Source: Imperialibacter sp. EC-SDR9
Lineage (GTDB): Bacteria; Bacteroidota; Bacteroidia; Cytophagales; Cyclobacteriaceae
Direction of reading: 5' to 3'
Length of the DNA stretch: 64,000 nucleotides
Assembly (NCBI RefSeq): GCF_902498805.1
Contig: NZ_LR701637.1
Location: 655,857-719,856 of the forward strand
Shown: positions 8,500-15,337 of the stretch, piece by piece
Numbering within the stretch: position 1 is the first letter of the stretch
How the letters are laid out: each line of letters starts with the position of its first letter
The notes under the pieces: generated by a model
Database searches by the model: none
What the model was told of the DNA's origin: nothing
Seen by the model: the letters and a program-made list of their open reading frames with translations, nothing else
Program-made: the position numbers and the translations under genes

Positions 8500-9616
8500 G
8501 TGGTTGATCATGCTGTTGCTTGTGTTGGCTGGAAGCCAAGCACAAGCGCAGAGCGATACGAGACTGACGAAGAGCATCAACAAAGCGTACAAGGTTCCGA
8601 AGGACATCACAGTTGACGTGAGCAATAAATATGGACGGGTAGCGGTAAAGTCGTGGGCAAAAGATTCTGTGCTTATCTCGGTGGAGATCACAGCGTATGC
8701 CAAGGACTCGAGGTCCACTCAAAAGCTGATGGAGCGAGTTGAAATTGACTTTAGCAATCTTGGGTCTTTTTTAACTGTTGAAACTGTGCTGGACAGGGGC
8801 AGCGGAACGTTTAAGGAATTGCTGAACACGGTTGGCGATGTGTCGAAGACGGTTTTGAGCAGCAACAAGCTGACCATAGATTACGAGATAACCTTGCCAG
8901 AGGGTGCGAGCCTATTTTTGGACAACCGCTTTGGGAATGTTTTTATTGCCGATCACGGGGGCCCCATCAAGCTTACCCTTGCGCATGGTGATTTGAAGGC
9001 CAATGAGTTGAAGGGTAAGTCGATCGTTGACTTGAGTTTTGGGAAGGCGAATATAAGACGGGTGCATGATGTGGAGCTGACCCTTAAGGCGGCTCAGGTT
9101 GACATTCAGCAGGCAAAGGGTATCATTCTACAATCGATGACTTCCGAACTGAGGGTAGAAAGTGCACTTTCAGCGAGAGTAGATTCCAGAAACGATAAAC
9201 TTAATTTTCAGAAAGTTGGCTGGATCAGTGGCAAAGGAATGTTTACAGACTGGACGTTGGGTGAAATACAGGAGAACCTTGATTTGGAGGTGAACTACGG
9301 GCAGGTGATACTTCATAACCTTAATAAAGATTTTGCAAAGGTGAGGCTGGCAAGTAAGTACACTGACCTGGATGTCACGATGGATCCTGCCAGTTGGGTC
9401 AATCTTGATATCAAGGCGGAGCAGGATAAGATTTATATTCCGGGAAACTGGATTCCCATGCTGACCAATAGCCCGGTAGCTGGCAAGGAAGGTTACATCC
9501 AGTTGAGTGGCCAGGTGGGTAGAACGAATGACAAACAAGGCATCATGCAACTGGATCTGCAAGGTGCCTCGGTAACCCTTCGCTATATGGAAGCGTTGCC
9601 GTTTACGAAGAACTAA
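8468..9616 (+). CDS. Secreted DUF4097-like beta-helical protein
   Basis: 382 residues with a signal peptide (LIMLLLVLAGSQAQAQ). The mature part begins with a KAYKVPKDITVDVSNKYG segment followed by RVAVKSW, the pattern of adhesin-like DUF4097 proteins in which short strands such as GNVFI, GDLKA, GKANI and GQVIL recur and stack as a beta-helix. It is probably periplasmic or cell-surface. The start is fixed by a strong Shine-Dalgarno sequence, AAGGAGG at 8455-8461, unusual for Bacteroidota, even though the gene overlaps the preceding one by 32 bases. In related operons such proteins follow sigma/anti-sigma pairs; here it may report on or respond to envelope stress. Confidence 0.7.
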   Translation: MEQVGKNRLFKWLIMLLLVLAGSQAQAQSDTRLTKSINKAYKVPKDITVDVSNKYGRVAVKSWAKDSVLISVEITAYAKDSRSTQKLMERVEIDFSNLGSFLTVETVLDRGSGTFKELLNTVGDVSKTVLSSNKLTIDYEITLPEGASLFLDNRFGNVFIADHGGPIKLTLAHGDLKANELKGKSIVDLSFGKANIRRVHDVELTLKAAQVDIQQAKGIILQSMTSELRVESALSARVDSRNDKLNFQKVGWISGKGMFTDWTLGEIQENLDLEVNYGQVILHNLNKDFAKVRLASKYTDLDVTMDPASWVNLDIKAEQDKIYIPGNWIPMLTNSPVAGKEGYIQLSGQVGRTNDKQGIMQLDLQGASVTLRYMEALPFTKN

Positions 9617-9624
9617 TACTAACA

Positions 9625-10164
9625 ATGAAGAGATTATTTTTTGGAGTGCAGTTGTTGATAGCTGTCCTTAGTCTTGCTACATGTCAATTGGCCAATGCGC
9701 AAACGACGCAGGAATACTCGCAGTCAGCCGGCGTACGATTTGGAGCCACGTCAGCGCTGACTTACAAGAAGTTTCTGGTAACAGAAGAGGCACTGGAAAT
9801 CATGGTAAGTGGCAGGCATGAAGGGCTGCAGCTCACTACTATGTATGTGTTCCATGTGCCGATGGATTTGGCTTTTTCTCCAAACTTCTATGCCTACTAC
9901 GGTGCCGGCGGCCATTTCGGATTTGAGGAGCGAAACAACCTGACCAAGATATTGGTAGGGACAGACGGGAGTGCGTTCACCTATGAAAATGGGGCGACCT
10001 TTTTTACCATGGGGGCTGACTTTCTTATTGGTGTGGAATACCGGTGGCTGGCGGCTCCGATAACCGTTTCTTTTGATGTAAAGCCGTATTTCGACTACAT
10101 CGGTTTCCGCAAAACGGATTCGAGGTTCTGGGACTCAGCCATTTCATTTAAGTACATTTTTTAA
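9625..10164 (+). CDS. Small outer-membrane barrel-like protein
   Basis: 179 residues. A signal peptide (LLIAVLSLATCQLANAQ) precedes a mature part with alternating strands: SAGVRFGATSALTYKKF, GLQLTTMYVFHVPMD, FYAYYGAGGHFGF, GVEYRWLAAPITVSFDVK, ending FWDSAISFKYIF. The terminal Phe on the last strand is the usual barrel-assembly signal. It starts nine bases after the DUF4097-like gene and so belongs to the ECF sigma operon. No ligand can be named. Confidence 0.7.
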   Translation: MKRLFFGVQLLIAVLSLATCQLANAQTTQEYSQSAGVRFGATSALTYKKFLVTEEALEIMVSGRHEGLQLTTMYVFHVPMDLAFSPNFYAYYGAGGHFGFEERNNLTKILVGTDGSAFTYENGATFFTMGADFLIGVEYRWLAAPITVSFDVKPYFDYIGFRKTDSRFWDSAISFKYIF

Positions 10165-10173
10165 AAAAGATCG

Positions 10174-10800
10174 ATGAAAGCTGTCAAAATTGTTTTTATA
10201 CTTTCTATCACATGCGGGTGGCTCAGTAGTGCTGCACAGGGTATTGAGAATCCCGAGGAGATTAAGTCTCTTTTTAGCAAAGAAAATGAGATCAAGGGCT
10301 TCGGTGGTGTAGACATCAATATTACAGACGTATATCAGGAAAGAAGCCTTTTGCTGGGTGCCTATGGGGGTGCTATCATCAACAAGCATGTGATGTTCGG
10401 GCTGGCAGGCTACGGAATCTCTACCGAGAACCAATTTAGAGGGGAGGCCGGCACAATGTTCAATATCGAAGGTGGTTACGGTGGGCTGTACCTTGGGGGT
10501 ATTCTGTTTCCAAACGAAGTGGTGCACTTAACGATCCCGGTATTATTTGGGGCTGGTGCTTTTCACATAGTCGACAAGCAGTATTTCCCTACTTCCTTCG
10601 ATAAGGAGTATGTACTTGAGTCAACGGCGTTTTTTGTAGTGAAGCCCAGTGCGCAGCTGGAAGTCAATATCACGCAATTCTTGCGGGTGGGAGTGGGCGC
10701 CACCTATCGCCTCATAAAGGGGTCGGATCTGAGAAACATTTCGGATGATGATTTGACCAGCTGGGGAGGAACGTTTTCAATCAGGCTTGGCAGGTTTTAA
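10174..10800 (+). CDS. Outer-membrane barrel-like protein, last gene of the ECF operon
   Basis: 208 residues with a signal peptide (IVFILSITCGWLSSAAQG). The region after it, FGGVDINITDVYQERSLLLG, then GAYGGAIINKHVMFGLAGYG, is glycine- and aromatic-rich, and the protein ends TSWGGTFSIRLGRF, with a C-terminal Phe as in outer-membrane barrels. It follows the previous barrel by nine bases. The two adjacent small barrels may be distant relatives (both about 180-210 residues, same order of features). The operon closes with a terminator at 10835. Confidence 0.68.
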   Translation: MKAVKIVFILSITCGWLSSAAQGIENPEEIKSLFSKENEIKGFGGVDINITDVYQERSLLLGAYGGAIINKHVMFGLAGYGISTENQFRGEAGTMFNIEGGYGGLYLGGILFPNEVVHLTIPVLFGAGAFHIVDKQYFPTSFDKEYVLESTAFFVVKPSAQLEVNITQFLRVGVGATYRLIKGSDLRNISDDDLTSWGGTFSIRLGRF

Positions 10801-10834
10801 GCCAATAGCCTGAGGTTTATGAATGGTTTATACT

Positions 10835-10870
10835 AAAAAAACAGACTGGGGAAACCAGCCTGTTTTTTTT
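10835..10870. terminator. Bidirectional terminator
   Basis: ACAGACTGG (10841-10849) pairs with CCAGCCTGT (10855-10863) with one mismatch around GGAAA. Six A residues precede and eight T residues follow, so it can end transcription of the ECF operon (plus) and of the 72-residue gene (minus). Confidence 0.85.
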
Positions 10871-10873
10871 GAT

Positions 10874-11092
10874 TTAGGAATTCTTGTCGGACTTTATGGC
10901 TTTAACGACGTCAACAGCCCTGGGGCCAAAATAAGCCGAGCCTGCACCGGCCAATACGGCAACTGTCGCTGAAAACCACCAATCTTTGGGCACCAGGTAT
11001 TCTCTATTCCATCCGATGGCCACCACTCCGCCAATAAAGTAAATTATTGAAACGACGGAGAACCATAAAATTCTGTCTTTTCGAGTGGCCAC
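10874..11092 (-). CDS. Small two-helix membrane protein, unknown function
   Basis: 72 residues with two predicted membrane helices (LWFSVVSIIYFIGGVVAIG and WWFSATVAVLAGAGSAYFG) and lysine-rich ends (MATRKDR, KAIKSDKNS). No family recognised. It is 20 bases downstream of the SMP-30-like lipoprotein gene and probably shares its transcript. Real coding is supported by the terminator placed just after its stop and by the clean membrane-protein composition. Confidence 0.6.
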   Translation of the reverse strand: MATRKDRILWFSVVSIIYFIGGVVAIGWNREYLVPKDWWFSATVAVLAGAGSAYFGPRAVDVVKAIKSDKNS

Positions 11093-11112
11093 GGATTTTC
11101 TAGAACGGAAGA

Positions 11113-11997
11113 CTACTCTTTCACGATGTCATAGGCTACCACTGTGTTGCCGAAAAACGTAGGAACAAACAGTAAGCTTTGATCCGCCGCAATTTCAATA
11201 TCCGCCGCATTGGCACCGGCTGCTTTGGTGTCAAGCAGTTTTGTTTTCTTCCAGTCTTCGGTCACGTAGTACACCTCGCCGTTCCAGTTAGACACAAAGT
11301 AGTCGCCATCCAGCGCCACCACGCCATCACCACCGGGTATTGAGTCCACCACCATTTTCACGTCCTTATCGGCAATGCTGATAGTGCTGAATTTGCCTGC
11401 GCCGAAGGAAGCCACCATTAGCCTGCCGTCTTCAGCCAAAAGGCCATTGGGGCCGCCAAGGACTTCGCCTTCTGTCCATAGTGCCACAGCGCCGTTGGAC
11501 AGTGCAAAGATTTTGCTCACGCCCGAATCGCTGATATAAACGGTTCCTGAAGCGTCAACAGTAATATCGTTGAGGAAGGAGGCCCCGTCTACCGGAAACC
11601 TATTGGTGATCTCACCGGTGTTGACATCTATCTCCACCACTTCGTCGATGTTGCTTACGTAAAGCAGGTTGCCTACCATGCCCATGCCCTTAGGGCCGTC
11701 TAAACCGACCACCCATTGGGTATCGATGATGGCTCCATCAAGTCCTACTTTGGCTATAAATCCGTCACCATCTTTGGCATCCGGTGGCACCGCTCCGATG
11801 CAGGCAACGTACAGCACGCCATTGGTTACATCGTAGTAAACAGACTCAGGCGTGGTCAGCGTTGTGTCGGTCTCCCATTTTTTAACAAGTGAAACGGTAG
11901 TTGCCGGAGTTTCCTCCACCACAGCTTCCTCTGTCTTCTTTCCACTTTGGCAGGCCACCAAAACGGCAGCGGCTAATAAATAGCTAAGTTTTTTCAT
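11113..11997 (-). CDS. SMP-30/gluconolactonase-like lipoprotein
   Basis: 294 residues. The signal peptide MKKLSYLLAAAVLVACQSG has a lipobox ending LVAC, so Cys16 should be lipidated. The mature part is a six-bladed propeller-like sequence with repeated blocks such as GVLYVACIGAV, NLLYVSNIDEVVEIDV, GTVYISDSGVSKIFAL and GDYFVSNWNGEVYYV, as in SMP-30/gluconolactonase or NHL-type proteins. Lactonase activity cannot be claimed: calcium ligands were not checked. It probably faces the periplasm or surface. It stands alone or with the 72-residue gene downstream. Confidence 0.75.
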   Translation of the reverse strand: MKKLSYLLAAAVLVACQSGKKTEEAVVEETPATTVSLVKKWETDTTLTTPESVYYDVTNGVLYVACIGAVPPDAKDGDGFIAKVGLDGAIIDTQWVVGLDGPKGMGMVGNLLYVSNIDEVVEIDVNTGEITNRFPVDGASFLNDITVDASGTVYISDSGVSKIFALSNGAVALWTEGEVLGGPNGLLAEDGRLMVASFGAGKFSTISIADKDVKMVVDSIPGGDGVVALDGDYFVSNWNGEVYYVTEDWKKTKLLDTKAAGANAADIEIAADQSLLFVPTFFGNTVVAYDIVKE

Positions 11998-12132
11998 TGT
12001 TGATCTAGGTTTATTGTTTTCAAAGTTAACAGCATATATGATTATTGTAAAATTGGCAGGATTACCAAAAGGTAATTAATTGCCAGAAAAGTGATTTGAG
12101 TAAACCACGGTAAGATTAACAAGGTGGAAGCA

Positions 12133-13200
12133 TTACATGTTTCTGTTTTTCTGGATAGCCTTGTAGTCCTTTTGAATCTTCTTCCATTTTTTCTTCTTTT
12201 CCAGCATCGCATTTACATCCTGCCTGGTTTCCAGGTACGCCAGCTCCTTTTTCATTTTGGCATAGTTGATCCAGTGTGCTTCGTCCAGCGAACCTTCGTC
12301 CAGCGCCTGGGTGATGGCACAGCCTTTTTCATCGGTGTGTGTGCAGTTCTTGAACTTGCAATGCTCGCTCAAGGCTTCAATGTCTTCGAAAGAAGTGCCC
12401 AAGCTGGACTGGTCACGCCAGAGCTGTAGTTCACGCATGCCCGGAGTGTCTATCAAAACGCCTCCACTTTCCAGCAGCATCAGATGTCGGCTTGTAGTGG
12501 TATGCCTGCCCTTTGAGTCCAACTCCCTCACCTCGCCGGTTGCCACAAGCGGCTGCCCAATCAGACTGTTGATGATTGTCGATTTGCCAACGCCAGAGGA
12601 GCCTACAATCGCTATGGTTGATCCAGGCTTTATGTGAGGATGAAGGGCGCTTACCTGATTTTGCAGGGCAGCTACCACCACAATCTCCGCATTCTTTATT
12701 CGCTCTTTCACCTGCTGAACAATGTCATCCGGGTCGGGGCAGAGATCGGCTTTGTTCAAAACAATGATTGGCTCCACGTTTTGTGCAAGTGTCAGGTAGC
12801 GCTCAAGTCGGGCGAGATTGAAGTTGCCATCCAACCCCTGCACAATGAAAAGCTTGTCGATGTTGGTAGCAATGATTTGCTCTTCCAGCTTCTTGCCTGG
12901 CACTTTTCGTGAGATGACAGACTGCCGTTCCAGCACCTTTTGAATGATGGCTTTGCCCTTGTCAATTTCCATCGTCAGCACCCAGTCGCCCACTTTTGGC
13001 AACTCAGCGTCTGTTTCCGCCATGTAAAAAAGGCGTCCAGTCGCTTCGGCAATATATGTGTCCCTGGCGGTGAGTACCTGATAGTTGGTTTTGTTTTCTA
13101 TAGATACTCTTCCGACGATTAACTCTTTTTCGTCTTCGGCAATTTGATTTTCAAAATAGGTATTCCAGCCTAGTGGGCTTAAGTGATTGTATTCCATTTC
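12133..13200 (-). CDS. rsgA: Ribosome small-subunit-dependent GTPase A
   Basis: About 355 residues. RsgA is a late 30S assembly GTPase. The circular permutation of its G domain is visible: G4 NKAD (148-151 from ATG 13200) comes before the P-loop GSSGVGKS (199-206), then G3 DTPG (250-253). The C-terminal zinc site is HCKFKNCTHTDEKGC with Cys280, Cys285, His287 and Cys293. An N-terminal OB-fold (about 28-95) precedes. An upstream in-frame TTG at 13218 would add six residues; ATG 13200 is preferred. The lysine-rich tail (EKKKKWKKIQKDYKAI) suits rRNA binding. A structured leader and a good promoter lie upstream. Confidence 0.95.
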   Translation of the reverse strand, partial: EMEYNHLSPLGWNTYFENQIAEDEKELIVGRVSIENKTNYQVLTARDTYIAEATGRLFYMAETDAELPKVGDWVLTMEIDKGKAIIQKVLERQSVISRKVPGKKLEEQIIATNIDKLFIVQGLDGNFNLARLERYLTLAQNVEPIIVLNKADLCPDPDDIVQQVKERIKNAEIVVVAALQNQVSALHPHIKPGSTIAIVGSSGVGKSTIINSLIGQPLVATGEVRELDSKGRHTTTSRHLMLLESGGVLIDTPGMRELQLWRDQSSLGTSFEDIEALSEHCKFKNCTHTDEKGCAITQALDEGSLDEAHWINYAKMKKELAYLETRQDVNAMLEKKKKWKKIQKDYKAIQKNRNM

Positions 13201-13218
13201 AGTATAGGATTTAGTCAA

Positions 13219-13336
13219 TAAAAATCTACTCCACCGTGGGAAGGTGGATCTGAAAGTAGCGCTGCCCGAAGGAGCGCTTTAGGCTATATCAAGCCCTGGA
13301 ATAGAAATTTTTAAAAGTATCAGAGACTAAAAGTTA
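13219..13336 (-). promoter_or_regulatory. Structured 5' leader of rsgA (three hairpins, candidate attenuator)
   Basis: On the minus strand, between the promoter and rsgA, lie three successive stems, given here in plus coordinates: GGCT/AGCC at 13282-13295, AGCGCT/AGCGCT at 13258-13278 with a nine-base loop, and TCCACC/GGTGGA at 13230-13248. The last is followed shortly by five T residues (13220-13224 on the complement) just before the start codon, the form of a terminator. The order suggests leader-controlled expression, or a small dispersed palindromic element that inserted here. No known riboswitch class is recognised. Confidence 0.5.
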
Positions 13337-13342
13337 TTTTGG

Positions 13343-13376
13343 CAAAGATAAGGATTTGGTCTAAATAATCCTCAAA
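13343..13376 (-). promoter_or_regulatory. Candidate Bacteroidota promoter for rsgA
   Basis: On the minus strand TTTG (complement of 13373-13376) and TATCTTTG (complement of 13343-13350) are separated by 22 bases, matching TTTG-N17-23-TAnnTTTG. The upstream box overlaps the stop of the ABC gene. It predicts a transcript start near 13336 and a leader of about 120-135 bases. Confidence 0.6.
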
Positions 13377-14877
13377 TGACTCTTCTTCCCTTTTCCAGCT
13401 GGAGCACGTGGTCAACACATGCAGGCAATTCTTCCTCATAATGTGTGACATAGATGAGTGCCGTGGCGGATGCGCTGCAAACGGCATCCACGACTGTTCG
13501 CACTCTTGTTTGTTGCACCTGATCAAGGCCCTGACACGGCTCGTCGAGGATAAGGAGCGGAGGGTTTTTTATCATGGCTCTGGCAAGGAGGATGATTCGC
13601 TGGATAGTGGGTGAGGCGGTCTCAAAAACCTGACCGGCTGAACCTTCCAGTCCAAGCAGCTTAAGCCATTGATCGACCAAAAACGCTTGCTCCTTGTCCA
13701 CCGGCTTTAAATAGCCCAGTGTGTCATGGAAGCCTGAGGCCACAATTTCCCAGCAGGTAGCCCTCGAATGAAAGTACTGCAGCAACTCCGGCGACACAAA
13801 ACCTATTTTTTTCTTGATGTCCCAAATGCTTTCTCCGCTTCCTCGCTTGTGGTCAAAAAGAGTGATATCATTGGCATAGGCCTGGGGATTGTCGCCGTTG
13901 ATCAGGCTTAACAATGTTGACTTTCCCGCACCGTTTGGCCCCCTCAGTGCCCAACGCTCGCCGGGTTTGATTACCCAGTTAACTCCATTGAGGATAGTGC
14001 TGTCGCCATATTTGACAGTCACCTCTTTCATGCCCACGATCAATTTGTATTGAGATGGCCCTCGACCCTCAGTAAGTGTGCTCACCTTGCGTGCATCAAG
14101 GGAGTAAGAAGGAGGCTTGGGCAGCTTAATTAAGCTAAATCTTTCCCGGGCGACGACTTGTTGAATCTGGTAGTTGTGCAGAACGGCTGCATGAGTGACT
14201 ACCGGTGGTATTTCACCAACGGTGCAGGTGAGCACAACGGTGGTGCCAGAAGCAATGATTTGCGCAAGGATGGCATTGAACGCTGTTCTGGTTTTCACAT
14301 CTAAGCCAACGAGTGGACTATCCAGAAGTAGGAGCCTGGGGTTTTTTAGCAGTGAAGCTGCCAGCCTGAGTCTTTTGGTTTCTCCATTGCTTAGCTTGAT
14401 AAGCTGCTTTTGACGCAGTCGCTCAAGCTGGAAAAGCGAGATAACTTTGCTGACATCCCAGGGCCCTTCCGCCAAGCTTTTCTGTACCTCGTCATTAAGA
14501 AAATCTTCGACGGTTGGGGCATCCTCTGAAAATGCGGCATTAAAGCGTTGCTGGTAAAAGAACTCCGAAGTGTTGGAAAGATTCTTGAACTGGTACTTTA
14601 CCGGGAGGTAGCTGATGAGCTGTCGGTAGTTAAAATAGGGATCTTTTGGTGGATGGGCCCTGATATATTCATCGTAAAAAGGCCTGATGACTTGCCCCTT
14701 TACCACATTGAAATTACCTGCAATGGCCTCCAGTAAGGCACTTTTACCGGAGCCACTATGCCCCAGGAGAGCCCAGCATTCACCGCTTCTCACCTCAAAG
14801 GATAAGTCCTTGAAAACGAATTTTTCACCGTAGCGAGCGGTTAGGTTGTCGAGCTTAAGAAGAAGCTGATCGTGCAT
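13372..14877 (-). CDS. Tandem-domain ABC ATPase (ModF-like), asymmetric sites
   Basis: 501 residues with two ABC domains and no membrane segment, as in ModF-type proteins. Domain 1 has P-loop GHSGSGKS (39-46) and a good signature LSNGE (162-166), but its Walker B reads LLLLDS, with Ser187 in place of the catalytic Glu, and its switch His is replaced (LTCTVGE, about Cys218). Domain 2 has P-loop GPNGAGKS (313-320), Walker B LLILDE (441-446) and switch VTHYEEE, but a degenerate signature (ASPTIQR, 421-427). So one composite site is intact and one is not. No permease gene is adjacent. Substrate unknown; a regulatory or repair-like cytosolic role is possible. Confidence 0.85.
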   Translation of the reverse strand: MHDQLLLKLDNLTARYGEKFVFKDLSFEVRSGECWALLGHSGSGKSALLEAIAGNFNVVKGQVIRPFYDEYIRAHPPKDPYFNYRQLISYLPVKYQFKNLSNTSEFFYQQRFNAAFSEDAPTVEDFLNDEVQKSLAEGPWDVSKVISLFQLERLRQKQLIKLSNGETKRLRLAASLLKNPRLLLLDSPLVGLDVKTRTAFNAILAQIIASGTTVVLTCTVGEIPPVVTHAAVLHNYQIQQVVARERFSLIKLPKPPSYSLDARKVSTLTEGRGPSQYKLIVGMKEVTVKYGDSTILNGVNWVIKPGERWALRGPNGAGKSTLLSLINGDNPQAYANDITLFDHKRGSGESIWDIKKKIGFVSPELLQYFHSRATCWEIVASGFHDTLGYLKPVDKEQAFLVDQWLKLLGLEGSAGQVFETASPTIQRIILLARAMIKNPPLLILDEPCQGLDQVQQTRVRTVVDAVCSASATALIYVTHYEEELPACVDHVLQLEKGRRVI

Positions 14878-15058
14878 AACGCTGAGAGTATTTAAAGCCG
14901 GGATTTTGTTGAGCTCCCGGCAAGTTTAATAAAATTCTTTCACTGACGGTTTTTTTATGTGCTGATTCAGGGTAGCCTTCATTTTGTCTGTATTACTTCG
15001 TCTAAATGTCATTTTTTAATCGATCTAAAATTTCTAATTTGTCGCTAACCCAAGTGTG

Positions 15059-15319
15059 ATGGAAGACATAGAAAGAGCAGTTTCCCTGATGGGAGTAGGT
15101 ATGATCACAGTGTTTCTGGTATTGGCCCTTGTGGTGCTTACAGGAAATGCACTCATCAAGTTTGTCAACGCCTTTGTTCCGGAAACCTTGCAGGCTTCCC
15201 CCAAATCCCTTTCCACACCAACATCCCAGGTAGCTTCCAAAAAAGTAGCAGCCATTACCTCGGCGGTTCATCAGCTCTCAGGAGGTAAGGCCAACATCCA
15301 AAAGATTGAGAAATTGTAG
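15059..15319 (+). CDS. oadG: Na+-pumping decarboxylase gamma-subunit-like membrane protein
   Basis: 86 residues with one N-terminal membrane helix (VGMITVFLVLALVVLTGNALI) and a short hydrophilic tail (AVHQLSGGKANIQKIEKL), the usual form of OadG. It anchors the alpha subunit to the membrane beta subunit. ATG 15059 is preferred over the overlapping GTG 15056. It precedes the alpha subunit by 18 bases; order gamma-alpha-beta is common for this operon. Sequence conservation in this family is low, so context carries much of the call. Confidence 0.8.
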   Translation: MEDIERAVSLMGVGMITVFLVLALVVLTGNALIKFVNAFVPETLQASPKSLSTPTSQVASKKVAAITSAVHQLSGGKANIQKIEKL

Positions 15320-15337
15320 TGTTTAAACAACCCGGAT

